Source of the DNA: Dialister sp900541485 | GTDB taxonomy: Bacteria; Bacillota; Negativicutes; Veillonellales; Dialisteraceae | Direction of reading: 5' to 3' | Assembly (NCBI GenBank): GCA_965119665.1 | Contig: OZ221974.1 | Span: forward strand, 496,001 to 560,000 | DNA: 64,000 bases | Shown: positions 52,173 through 60,871 of the stretch, in pieces | Layout: the number at the start of each line of letters is the position of its first letter | Numbering within the stretch: position 1 is the stretch's first letter | The notes under the pieces: model-generated | What the model was told of the DNA's origin: nothing | Databases searched by the model: none | What the model saw: the letters and a program-made list of their open reading frames with translations, nothing else | Position numbers and translations under genes: made by a program

Positions 52173-54323
52173 TCAGAAATTAACTTTTGCTGAAATTGCA
52201 AAAGTCCTGGGTGCTCCCAAGCCAATATTATTTCCTCCGGAAGCATACCAGTATTCTTTATCTAATAAATTATAGCACCATGCAGATAAAGTAACCGGAT
52301 GCTTACCAAAACGAGTATCCCATGATACGCCTAGGTCAAGAATTGTTTGTCCAGCGATTTCCAAACTTTTAGTATAGCTATTGGTATTTCTGATGAGAGA
52401 ATTCCCTACATATTCTAGACGACCAATTAAACGTAAATTATCATCTGGCTTGTAGATAAGTGACAAATCCGTTGTCCATTTGGGCATTGCATCTACGCTT
52501 CTCCCATCATTTAAACCTTTATAAGTTTTCATTTGTTTTGAATTCATGTAAGCTACCCCTAAAATGTAACTCCATTTTTTTCCAAAACTTCCCGCACTAG
52601 AAAATTCTATGCCTTTATTTTTCTGTTGCCCATCAAGTTTATAAGTTTCGGTTCCATCTGAATTTGGAACCGCCATCCCATTTTCCTTTTTTATTTCGTA
52701 AAAGCTTAAAGTATTTAATACCATACCATTCTTAAATTTCAAACCAAATTCATTTTGTTTTGTCTTAGTAGGCGGAAGAATATCTCCTCTATTTGTATAA
52801 CGATTGCCAACTGCCTTTCCTTCTACAAAATTTTCCATATGACTCGCATAGAAAACCATCTTCGGGGTAAATTTATACGTTAATCCCAAGATAGGTGCCT
52901 TAGCATCAGATTTAACACGGCTATTATTCACATAATTAGTATTATCAACTTCATGTCCATGATAGCCAAAAGTTAGATGTAACTTTTTATTCGGACTCGA
53001 TATAGTATTTACCACCGTCCATCCACGCATAATAGAATTAAAATTGTGTGTTATTGGATCCCACACCACGCTAGGCTTTTTAGAAGACCTGCCAGTATAA
53101 ATATTTCCAACAATGGGATATTTATTTGCAGATGTTACATTGTTATCCCTATATCTACTAAAACGCGTAAAATCTATGCTGGCAATCCATTCATTGTGCC
53201 AATCTCCTAGCATAAAATTTCCTTTAACACCTGTATTAACATAGGTATAATGATGAAATACAGGCATTTGCGTATAGGTTCCTTTATAATTGCCGTCCAT
53301 ATCTTGAAGTACACGACCTGACCACTGCTGTAACCAGCTAGAGTATTTTTCCCAGCGCCATCCAAAATTAGCAAACCAAGTTAAGTTCTTATTTAGATAT
53401 TGCTCTCGATTTAATATAAAGGTTGTATTTTCATATTTATCATTAGACCATTTAGGCGATAAATTGTTTGTGTTTTTAGGAGTTTTGGGTAACCTCGGCA
53501 AAGAACCCAATCCAATAGTATTCGAACGCCCGTATTGATCATCATAGTCATAGCTAAAGAAAATATTTGTTTTATTTTCTTCTGTCCTATTATCAATATT
53601 AATAGCAAAAACCCTCTTGTAATCTCTGGTCCCATCTACTGCCATATCGCCAGTTGCATTTAACGCGTTAAAACGGATTCCCCATTCATTATCTGTGCCA
53701 AAGCGCTTTCCCCAATCGACAGACTGAATAAAATAAGAGTCACTTGCCCATGAAAGTCCTGTACTAAAATTTGGCTTATCCTGTGCTTTTTTCGTTGTTG
53801 CACTTACAGTGCCCCCAATCGAACCTGCCATAAATATACCCACACCGTTTATTCCAATATTAGGTCCAGACAAAACTTCTATTTTGTCCATATAATTAGT
53901 GGGCATTGTCATCTGATGACTCATGCTTGGAATTCCGTTAAGCATCCAGCTACCACTACCTGCAGAAAACCCACGAATATACAAATTCGTATCCATAGAC
54001 CCTTTGGTTGTTCTTACAGATGGAGATAAAGAAAGTACATCCATTGCGCTCCTCCCTGGATGCGAAAACGTCTCCATTGCTTGTTTTGTAAAGGTCATTT
54101 GCTGAAAGGGAACATCAAGTACATCCTTTTTCCCCAGAGTTCCGACTTCTTGTATTGTTCCTACAAGACCTGATGCAACAGGTACTACTTGTGCAATATC
54201 AGCATCATATCTCTCACCAACAACATTCACCTCATCCAGTTGCCAGATTGCTTCTGACTGCGTTCCTCCACAAATAGTTGTCATGGATAATAATATTGGA
54301 ACTAATATTTTTTTCTTTTTCAT
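52173..54323 (-). CDS. TonB-dependent outer-membrane receptor
   Basis: A 716-residue TonB-dependent receptor. The signal peptide (MKKKKILVPILLSMTTICGG) ends near SEA; a TonB-box-like stretch LDEVNVVGER follows. The plug carries METFSHPGRSAMDVLSLSPSV, YIRGFSAGSG and VLSGPNIGINGVGIFMAGSIGG (in parts), then the 22-stranded barrel, closing with APRTFAISAKVNF, whose final Phe is the outer-membrane signature. The start is chosen by AAGGAGG eight bases upstream; the longer frame has none. Ligand unknown: siderophore, haem or vitamin. It follows a metal-type binding lipoprotein gene on the same strand. Codon use is AT-rich. Confidence 0.88.
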   Translation of the reverse strand: MKKKKILVPILLSMTTICGGTQSEAIWQLDEVNVVGERYDADIAQVVPVASGLVGTIQEVGTLGKKDVLDVPFQQMTFTKQAMETFSHPGRSAMDVLSLSPSVRTTKGSMDTNLYIRGFSAGSGSWMLNGIPSMSHQMTMPTNYMDKIEVLSGPNIGINGVGIFMAGSIGGTVSATTKKAQDKPNFSTGLSWASDSYFIQSVDWGKRFGTDNEWGIRFNALNATGDMAVDGTRDYKRVFAINIDNRTEENKTNIFFSYDYDDQYGRSNTIGLGSLPRLPKTPKNTNNLSPKWSNDKYENTTFILNREQYLNKNLTWFANFGWRWEKYSSWLQQWSGRVLQDMDGNYKGTYTQMPVFHHYTYVNTGVKGNFMLGDWHNEWIASIDFTRFSRYRDNNVTSANKYPIVGNIYTGRSSKKPSVVWDPITHNFNSIMRGWTVVNTISSPNKKLHLTFGYHGHEVDNTNYVNNSRVKSDAKAPILGLTYKFTPKMVFYASHMENFVEGKAVGNRYTNRGDILPPTKTKQNEFGLKFKNGMVLNTLSFYEIKKENGMAVPNSDGTETYKLDGQQKNKGIEFSSAGSFGKKWSYILGVAYMNSKQMKTYKGLNDGRSVDAMPKWTTDLSLIYKPDDNLRLIGRLEYVGNSLIRNTNSYTKSLEIAGQTILDLGVSWDTRFGKHPVTLSAWCYNLLDKEYWYASGGNNIGLGAPRTFAISAKVNF

Positions 54324-54479
54324 TCTTACATCCTCCTTAATTTCTCCCATAAGTTTATTTAATCCAATTATAAAGTAATGGGTTACCCACATGTCAATAA
54401 AAAAGCAATAACTATTTTTTATTTATTTCTTTTTTTATGAGTAATTATAATTTAATAATCAGAATTTATTAATTTTTGC

Positions 54480-55502
54480 TTATTCAATTTCCGGATATAA
54501 CCCTTTTGCAAAAATTTCAATAGCATCTAAAACACGTACACTGGGACAACGAATCGTATAAAACGGCACTGTATAAATTCGTTTGTTTCTCACTGCTTTA
54601 ACTTCTTTGAGCCCCGGATAATCTGCTACTAATTCAATTAATTCTTCCGATAATTGGTTATTCGATTGGATAAATATCACATCTGGATTTTGCAGTATCA
54701 CACTTTCAATACTCATTACTTCTGTATTCCCCACGCTTTCCACTTCTTTTCCCATAACATACCCGCCTAACCTTGTCACAATATCACCTGGTAAAGTTCT
54801 TGGTGTATATACATGAAGTTCATGAGATAATGAGCTAATAATTAACACTTTTTGGAATTTGTTTTGCTGCTTACCATATTCAGAAAACCTATTTAAAGAG
54901 GTTTTAATGGATGAAATTATTTCTTCTGCTTTACTCTGTTTTCCTACAATGTTTCCCACATCAGAAATATAAGTAAGCTCATCTTCAACCACATGTTTAT
55001 CCAAAAAATCTCCCATATTCATTTTGGTCATATAAACCGGAACACTCCTATCGTGCCAAAAGCCCCAAGTCCCCACAGAATTAGCCTTACCTGTAAAATC
55101 AAAGAGCCAGCCAAGAATAAAGTCTGGATTTAATGCCACAGCGGCTTCTTGATTTAAATTTTGCTTAGTAACAACCGGTAGCTTTTTGTAGATTTCCCTA
55201 TCTTCTTTTGTTAAATGATTCTCATCAGATATACCAGCTGCTGCGACAATATTTTCCGATGCTCCTAGCTGTATTAAAGTTTCAATGGAGTTTTGCCAAA
55301 GAGCAATAATTCTCTTAGGCGGCTTATGATAAGTTGTTTTTACTTTTTCACCCAAACTATTATAATTTTCGATTGTCACAGGGAATCCATTAACTACTTG
55401 CTCCATATTATTTTCTTTTATTTCCTGTGATATATGTATTCCACAACCAGCCAAAAATAATATTACCCCCAAAAAAATAGAAATTAATGCTTTTCTTAAC
55501 AT
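54480..55502 (-). CDS. Iron/metal-type ABC substrate-binding lipoprotein (FepB/BtuF-like fold)
   Basis: A 340-residue lipoprotein with lipobox LAGC near residue 20. It shows the PBP2-type helical-backbone pattern of siderophore, haem and B12 binders: PPKRIIALWQNSIETLIQLGASENIVAAAG (in parts), ALNPDFILGW, and the later QNPDVIFIQSNNQ and RNKRIYTVPFYTIRCPS. It precedes the TonB receptor by 157 bp on the same strand. No permease or ATPase gene is next to it. It should bind a ligand delivered by the receptor; which one is unknown. Confidence 0.82.
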   Translation of the reverse strand: MLRKALISIFLGVILFLAGCGIHISQEIKENNMEQVVNGFPVTIENYNSLGEKVKTTYHKPPKRIIALWQNSIETLIQLGASENIVAAAGISDENHLTKEDREIYKKLPVVTKQNLNQEAAVALNPDFILGWLFDFTGKANSVGTWGFWHDRSVPVYMTKMNMGDFLDKHVVEDELTYISDVGNIVGKQSKAEEIISSIKTSLNRFSEYGKQQNKFQKVLIISSLSHELHVYTPRTLPGDIVTRLGGYVMGKEVESVGNTEVMSIESVILQNPDVIFIQSNNQLSEELIELVADYPGLKEVKAVRNKRIYTVPFYTIRCPSVRVLDAIEIFAKGLYPEIE

Positions 55503-55629
55503 TTTACCTCCCTTTTATTTATAAATTTAATTTATTTTTACAATAGCTTTCATTTGTTTTTTATCAAAAATACTCTTATGTTATTATATAGTAAAATGTA
55601 ATACCTGTGTAAATGAAAACGAGGATATT

Positions 55630-56478
55630 ATGAGAAATGATAAAAATTATCTGACAATTAGAAAGTTCAGTGAACTTACGCATACCACCATAGACACACT
55701 AAAACATTATGACGACATTGGCCTCTTAAAGCCAGCTTATATAGGAGAAAATAAATATCGATATTATCTTCCTGAACAGTCATTGACATTAACAAGCATT
55801 CTCTTTGGAAAACGTGCAGGTATTCCATTAAAAAAAATACGTCTATTTCTTGCCGATGAAAAGTATACTAGTCCCCTGCAAAAATATGAAACAATCATAA
55901 AGGAAATCCAAGAGCAAGAAAAAGAGTCTGCCTCTATGGTAAATGCTTTGAATAACCTCAAATATTACTATAGCCTGTCTAAAGACTATCCACCTAAAAC
56001 CCTCTTTTCTCTTTATTTACCTGAATGCTTTATCTTGCTATCTGAAAATACAAAACTTGATACAAAATATGAATTATCTTCTACCAATATTGCAAACAAT
56101 CTTTTTCTAGAAGGATTCAATGAACATAAATGGCCTCATTATCTTCTAGGCTCATTATTTTCCGAAAAAAATATCAAAGCCAAAAACTTCACCGAGATGA
56201 AATATTTTCTTAAAACAGATACTCCCCAAATATACAATAAAGCAAACATACGATTTGTTCCCAATGGAGAGTGGCTATGTATGCTTTTTTACAGTAGAGG
56301 AAAAAAGATTTCGGAAAATCTTGCTTTCTTTCTTGATATAGTGAAAAAAAAAGAGGAATATATAGCGGGAGATATATTCACAATGGAAATCGTTAATAAC
56401 CTAACTACCTCCAATCCTGCAAATTATTGCACTATGATCTACGCATTTAAAAGGCACCAAAATTATGAACAATTTTAG
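55630..56478 (+). CDS. MerR-family transcriptional regulator with GyrI-like effector domain
   Basis: A 282-residue MerR regulator. The N-terminal winged HTH is YLTIRKFSELTHTTIDTLKHYDDIGLLKP (in parts) followed by a coiled-coil dimerisation helix (about 80-120). The C-terminal half resembles the BmrR/GyrI effector-binding fold, including GEWLCMLFYSRGKK and the final CTMIYAFKRH. It diverges from the binding-protein/TonB receptor genes across 127 bp, and overlaps the next gene by 14 bp. It is the probable regulator of the uptake genes (inference). Confidence 0.83.
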   Translation: MRNDKNYLTIRKFSELTHTTIDTLKHYDDIGLLKPAYIGENKYRYYLPEQSLTLTSILFGKRAGIPLKKIRLFLADEKYTSPLQKYETIIKEIQEQEKESASMVNALNNLKYYYSLSKDYPPKTLFSLYLPECFILLSENTKLDTKYELSSTNIANNLFLEGFNEHKWPHYLLGSLFSEKNIKAKNFTEMKYFLKTDTPQIYNKANIRFVPNGEWLCMLFYSRGKKISENLAFFLDIVKKKEEYIAGDIFTMEIVNNLTTSNPANYCTMIYAFKRHQNYEQF

Positions 56479-57043
56479 CAACAAAAAGATTTTTATTTCA
56501 CTTAAAATAAGTCCAAAAAGACAAGATGATACGTTTTCCCCTCTTATCCATTTTCAAGAAGCATGCTATATATTCCTAAAAAAACTATATCTGCTACTAG
56601 AAAATGATAAAACGTGTGAAGATATACATCCTCTCCTTGGGGAAATACTCATTGTACTATCCGGAGACAAACAAAGTGATTATCTCCACGCCCTAAAATT
56701 ATTTTCTCAATATAAAATGATTTTGAAACAATGCAATGAAATATATAAACATTCAAACTGGAATTTCATCCTTAAACTTTCCATTGCAGTCGATTCTGGC
56801 AGAGCAAATAAAATAACCATCCCGAAAACAGGTTCGTTTCCAAAAGCAACTACATGGACCGGCATACACCAAGAAAGAGCTTCTCTTATCAGCCACACTA
56901 TTGAGAACAGTATTTATCCAGACACACTAATCACTCATGCATTTTATAAAAATCTTCCCCAAAAAGTAAAAGAAAATTATGTGAGGCTTTACTATTTCCA
57001 TCATATATGTTGTTATTCCATCCAATCAGAACATATTGCATAA
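56465..57043 (+). CDS. Unknown protein with possible degenerate class III cyclase fold (192 aa)
   Basis: No family recognised outright. Four spaced segments match the class III nucleotide cyclase homology pattern: LGEILIVLSGD (58-68, like GD.FLAVF), then a helix of AL.....M type, LKLSIAVDSGR (103-113, like GINSGEV), TWTGIHQERASLIS (130-143, like GDAVNLASRL), and DTLITHAFYKNLP (153-165, like ILIS..TYELL). The metal-binding Asp pair is not preserved, so cyclase activity is unlikely. It overlaps the MerR gene by 14 bp, implying a shared operon; it may be a ligand-sensing or inhibitory partner (inference). Confidence 0.45.
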   Translation: MNNFSNKKIFISLKISPKRQDDTFSPLIHFQEACYIFLKKLYLLLENDKTCEDIHPLLGEILIVLSGDKQSDYLHALKLFSQYKMILKQCNEIYKHSNWNFILKLSIAVDSGRANKITIPKTGSFPKATTWTGIHQERASLISHTIENSIYPDTLITHAFYKNLPQKVKENYVRLYYFHHICCYSIQSEHIA

Positions 57044-57334
57044 TGGGTAGTTTTTAAGCCACATATCAACCAACGACTCTTTTTATACCCAACACCTATT
57101 TTCTCCCCTCTTTTACTTATCCTTTAAAGAGCTTTTTATTCCCTTTTAAATGTTTTTCACATTTTACACTTAATTCGTCTTTTACTATATCTTGTTTTTT
57201 AGTCCTATTATATATTTAATCATCCATTTGATATAGGATAATAAATTTGACTTTTATACCATTCGTTTTTTATCCGCATAGCGGGTAGTTTTGGTTTCGT
57301 TAATTTCACTTGTAAAACAGTCTAAAGCCATAAT
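57044..57334. other. Gene-free AT-rich stretch after the MerR operon
   Basis: About 290 bp without a supported gene. It starts and ends near two copies of a 17-base direct repeat (57038-57054 and 57276-57292, two mismatches), with core GGGTAGTTTT. No transposase or integrase remnant was seen. Confidence 0.35.
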
Positions 57335-57369
57335 AAAAAATCCGCAAGAAAACTCTCACGGATTTTTTT
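57335..57369 (-). terminator. Terminator of the ahpC-trxB/ahpF unit
   Basis: Arms AAAAAATCCG / CGGATTTTTTT flank a 14-base loop, immediately after the stop at 57386 on the minus strand. Confidence 0.78.
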
Positions 57370-57385
57370 ACAGTCTCATCAGATT

Positions 57386-59014
57386 TTATGCGCGTTCAAA
57401 CATATCTAAGAGTTCGGAAACACCTTTTTTCCCGAAATGTACATCTTTCTCATCAATAATCAAACATGGAACGCTCATAATATTATATTTGTCCTTCAAT
57501 TCCGGATAATACTGCAAATCATAGACATTGACCGTTACATTCTTATTGTCGGCGCCAATTCTTTGTGCTGCAGCCACTAAGTCCGGGCACATTGTGCAAG
57601 ATAATGAAACTACAATTTGTACCCGAAGTTTTTTATCCAGTGCATTAATTCTCTTTTGAAGTTCTTCTCCTACATCTTGTCCGGGGCCTGCCGCGTTGTA
57701 CATTGCTAAAATGAAAGAATTGAACTCATGTCCGCCCGGAACGCCATGGAAATAAAGTCCTCTTTCCGTTCCGTCAGCATTACAAATGGAAATGGTATGT
57801 TTATTTTCTTCATTTGTTGCAGGTACAAACTCAGCTTCCACCTTGTCGGAAAGAGAATCCAATTCGCTGATTACCTTCTTATTTTCTTCCGTCACCTTGC
57901 TGTCATCCGTATACAAACGAAGAATAACTTTGTTCTCGAAACGGTTCAAAACCGGCACCAATGCCTGCCTGGTCGCATCATCAAGGAATGAAGAGGAATC
58001 TGCCTGAGGTGCTGCTTTTGCTTCTTCACCGGCATTTTTCTTTGTGACTGCCACATACTCTCTCTTAATCCCCAATTTCCTGTAGAGCTGTCCCAAATAT
58101 TTTTCCATGGAAGTCGCGGCAATCGCACCGTCAGAAACAGCAGTTACAACCTGGCGCAGATTTTTGACACAAATATCGCCTGCCGCATAGACACCGTCTA
58201 TATTGGTCTTCTGGTCTTTATCCGTCACAATATAACCCTGAGGAGTAAGCTCAAGCTGGTCCTTTACAAGGCCGTTTTCGGGCGCATAGCCGACAAAAAC
58301 AAAGACGCCGCAGTAATCTCCGTCAGGAGCTTTATAGTGGGATTCCTCACCGGTTTCCCTGTTTTTCAATACCACTTCCTGTATGGAATTTTCTCCGATG
58401 ATTTTGGTAATTTCCGTATTAAAGCGGATTTCTACCTTGGGATGTTCTTTTAATTCATCCACTTCCGCATTTTCAATGGAGAACTGATCTCTCCGGACAA
58501 TCATGATAATCTTTTTTGCATAGCGGGTCAGGAAAAGAGCTTCCTCGATAGCTGCATAGCCGCCACCTACGACAAATACATCCTTTCCCGTAAAGAATTC
58601 TCCGTCACAGGTAGCACAATAAGCCACTCCATGTCCTCGAAATTCTTTTTCCCCGTCAAACCCTGCAAGCCTCGGGTAGGCTCCGGTCGCATAGATAATC
58701 CCGGTCGTCTTGAAATCGCCACGCCCGGTATGTACGATTTTATAATCGCCTTCCAATTCAAGTCCCGTGACTTCGGTAATCATAAAGTCAGCACCGAAAT
58801 TTTCTGCCTGACGGCGCATCTGGCTTGTCAGATTTTCTCCGTCGGTCATCAGAATTCCCGGATAATTCACCACTTCTGATGTAATGGTAATTTGTCCGCC
58901 GATTTTTTCTTTTTCGATTACCAAAACACGGAAACGGGCTCTGGCCATATAAATAGCGGCGGAAAGCCCTGCAGGACCTCCGCCGACTATTATGGCATCA
59001 TACATTTTTTCCAT
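57386..59014 (-). CDS. Thioredoxin-reductase/AhpF-type fusion (permuted AhpF)
   Basis: A 542-residue flavoprotein. The N-terminal 310 residues are thioredoxin-reductase-like: FAD motif VGGGPAGLSAAIY, the redox motif CATCDG, NADPH motif VVGGGYAAIEEA, and ...YAAGDICVKNLRQVVTAV. The C-terminal ~200 residues contain two thioredoxin-like folds with one CTMC site, matching the N-terminal domain of AhpF. The domain order is thus the reverse of AhpF. It would reduce AhpC with NAD(P)H. It begins 14 bases after the ahpC stop. A GGAG is placed eight bases from its ATG. Confidence 0.88.
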   Translation of the reverse strand: MEKMYDAIIVGGGPAGLSAAIYMARARFRVLVIEKEKIGGQITITSEVVNYPGILMTDGENLTSQMRRQAENFGADFMITEVTGLELEGDYKIVHTGRGDFKTTGIIYATGAYPRLAGFDGEKEFRGHGVAYCATCDGEFFTGKDVFVVGGGYAAIEEALFLTRYAKKIIMIVRRDQFSIENAEVDELKEHPKVEIRFNTEITKIIGENSIQEVVLKNRETGEESHYKAPDGDYCGVFVFVGYAPENGLVKDQLELTPQGYIVTDKDQKTNIDGVYAAGDICVKNLRQVVTAVSDGAIAATSMEKYLGQLYRKLGIKREYVAVTKKNAGEEAKAAPQADSSSFLDDATRQALVPVLNRFENKVILRLYTDDSKVTEENKKVISELDSLSDKVEAEFVPATNEENKHTISICNADGTERGLYFHGVPGGHEFNSFILAMYNAAGPGQDVGEELQKRINALDKKLRVQIVVSLSCTMCPDLVAAAQRIGADNKNVTVNVYDLQYYPELKDKYNIMSVPCLIIDEKDVHFGKKGVSELLDMFERA

Positions 59015-59028
59015 GATGCCGTCTCCTA

Positions 59029-59592
59029 TTAAAGCTTTCCTACTAAATCAAAGGACGGCTTCAGTGTTTCTTCACCGGGCTGCCATTTTGCCGGGCAAAC
59101 CTGGTCGCCATGTTCATGAACAAACTTAGCGGCTCTTACCTTACGGAGCAGTTCGTCCGCATTACGGCCTATATTGCCTGCGCTGACTTCATACAGAACC
59201 ACTTCGCCTTCCGGATTGATAACAAAAGTACCGCGTTCTGTCATACCTGCACTTTCAATGTATACGTCCAAATCCTTTGCTAAGGTACCGGTCGGATCTC
59301 CTACCATTGTGTACTGTACCTTTCCGATTCTTTCGGAGCTTTCATGCCATGCTTTATGTACGAAATGGCTGTCGCAGGATACGGAATAAATCTCACAGCC
59401 TTCTTTCTGGAATTCGTCATATTTATTCTGGAGATCTTCCAATTCAGTGGGGCAAACAAAGGTGAAATCAGCGGGATAGAAGAAAAGAACGCTCCATTTA
59501 CCTGCCAGGTCCTTGTCGGAAACCTTTACAAATTCGCCCTGCTTGTAAGCATCTAAATTAAATTCATTTACTTTTTTACCGATTAAAGACAT
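59029..59592 (-). CDS. ahpC: Alkyl hydroperoxide reductase subunit C (peroxiredoxin)
   Basis: A 187-residue typical two-Cys peroxiredoxin. The peroxidatic Cys is in DFTFVCPTELEDL (about residue 47) and the resolving Cys in DQVCPAKWQPG near the C-terminus. It detoxifies H2O2 and organic peroxides and is recycled by the neighbouring flavoprotein. A GGAGG site is seven bases from the ATG at 59592; the open frame extends upstream without support. First gene of the unit. Confidence 0.95.
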   Translation of the reverse strand: MSLIGKKVNEFNLDAYKQGEFVKVSDKDLAGKWSVLFFYPADFTFVCPTELEDLQNKYDEFQKEGCEIYSVSCDSHFVHKAWHESSERIGKVQYTMVGDPTGTLAKDLDVYIESAGMTERGTFVINPEGEVVLYEVSAGNIGRNADELLRKVRAAKFVHEHGDQVCPAKWQPGEETLKPSFDLVGKL

Positions 59593-59644
59593 AATATTAC
59601 CTCCTATAAAAACTAATTTTATACAGAATCTTTTAACTGTATTC

Positions 59645-59673
59645 AGTATATCAATTATATCTATAAATGTCAA
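59645..59673 (-). promoter_or_regulatory. Sigma-A promoter of ahpC
   Basis: Minus strand TTGACA (59673-59668) and TATACT (59650-59645) with a 17-base spacer, about 50 bases before the ahpC start. A clear PerR box is not seen. Confidence 0.7.
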
Positions 59674-59761
59674 TATAGAAATCCATAAATTATATTTTTT
59701 CAAAGATTAAAGTAAAGATATTTTTATTTTATTTTAAATTTTCTATATGATATAAACTTTT

Positions 59762-60622
59762 TTATTTCTCTACATTTCCTGCCACTATACCGATAAAAAT
59801 AAGTGCTGCCCCCACCCACTGGTACATGCCGACAGGCTCATGAAGTACAAAAAAAGACATCAAAAGTGCCGTAGGAAGCTCGGAGGCTGTCAATATGCTC
59901 CCCAGCCCCGGTCCTATTTTAGGAATTCCCACAGAAAACAGAAATGGCGGAACTACGATTCCGAAAAGTCCGAGGAGTATGCCGTAAGGCATTACAGAAA
60001 GAAACAAATCCGCATCTGTCAGAAATAAAGGAGGTAAATAAAAGAAAATAACCGCTGCTGCACCGACAGACATCATGGCACTTTTAAAAACAGGCGATAT
60101 CCCGAGTCCTACAACACCACTCGCCAAAATGACAAGAGAATAGCTCACCGCAGAAAGAGCACCCCAGAAAACACCGACAGGAAAAGAAAGGCCCCGTCCG
60201 ATTTCCAGTCCGGAAGCTAAAACGGATCCGGCAAGAAGAATCAGAATCGATACTGCCTTACGGCATCCCGGAATTTTCTTAAAAAAGAGGATATCAAATA
60301 TTGTGCCGATCCATACAAACTGGAAAAGAAAAATAATGGCCAGAGATGCGTCCAGCGTTTCCAATGCCCGGTAATAAAAAATAGAAGTCAATCCCATGGG
60401 CAGTCCCGAAAAAATAAGCACCGCCATTTTTTTCAGACTGATTGTTTCCGGTCTCCATTTCCATGCAACGAGCCAGAAAAGAGCCATCCCCCAAAAACCC
60501 TGACTCCCCGACACATGAGAAAGTGTAAAACCTGCTTCATAGGCTAGCTTTACAATGGTGGATAAAATCCCGTAGCTGCAGCCGCCTAAAAAAACAAGAA
60601 ATGCATAATATCCCGATGACAT
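59762..60622 (-). CDS. EamA-family (DMT superfamily) exporter
   Basis: A 286-residue membrane protein with ten predicted helices in two EamA repeats. Each half ends in a similar pattern: IFSGLPMGLTSIFYYRALETLDASLAIIFLFQFV (in parts) and VPPFLFSVGIPKIGPGLGSILTASELPTALLMSFF (in parts), followed by LHEPVGMYQWVGAALIFIGIVAG. It exports a metabolite such as an amino acid; none can be named. The ATG at 60622 has GGAG six bases ahead, so it is preferred to one at 60649. Confidence 0.82.
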   Translation of the reverse strand: MSSGYYAFLVFLGGCSYGILSTIVKLAYEAGFTLSHVSGSQGFWGMALFWLVAWKWRPETISLKKMAVLIFSGLPMGLTSIFYYRALETLDASLAIIFLFQFVWIGTIFDILFFKKIPGCRKAVSILILLAGSVLASGLEIGRGLSFPVGVFWGALSAVSYSLVILASGVVGLGISPVFKSAMMSVGAAAVIFFYLPPLFLTDADLFLSVMPYGILLGLFGIVVPPFLFSVGIPKIGPGLGSILTASELPTALLMSFFVLHEPVGMYQWVGAALIFIGIVAGNVEK

Positions 60623-60649
60623 ATCCTTCTCCAATAAAATACGCCGCAT

Positions 60650-60871
60650 AATACAAAATGTACTATGTGGCGAAAATAGAAATCTCTATAAAAATCCACA
60701 ACCGGAAGCTCTCCGGTCTTAAAATGCAATTTAAATTGATTATAGTTTTTTTAATTTTTATGTCAAGCCTGCTTTGCCGCACGCCCCACTCCGATTTTTT
60801 CTCAAAGTCTCCTCTTATTTCCCGGTAATGATTTATAATAGAAACAAATATAAAACAAGGAGAAAAATATC
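60650..60871. other. Intergenic region between the divergent EamA exporter and addB genes
   Basis: About 220 bp. It contains a short inverted repeat ACCGGA-AGCTC-TCCGGT at 60701-60717 and AT-rich sequence. No gene is seen. The repeat might be an operator for one of the flanking promoters. Confidence 0.3.
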
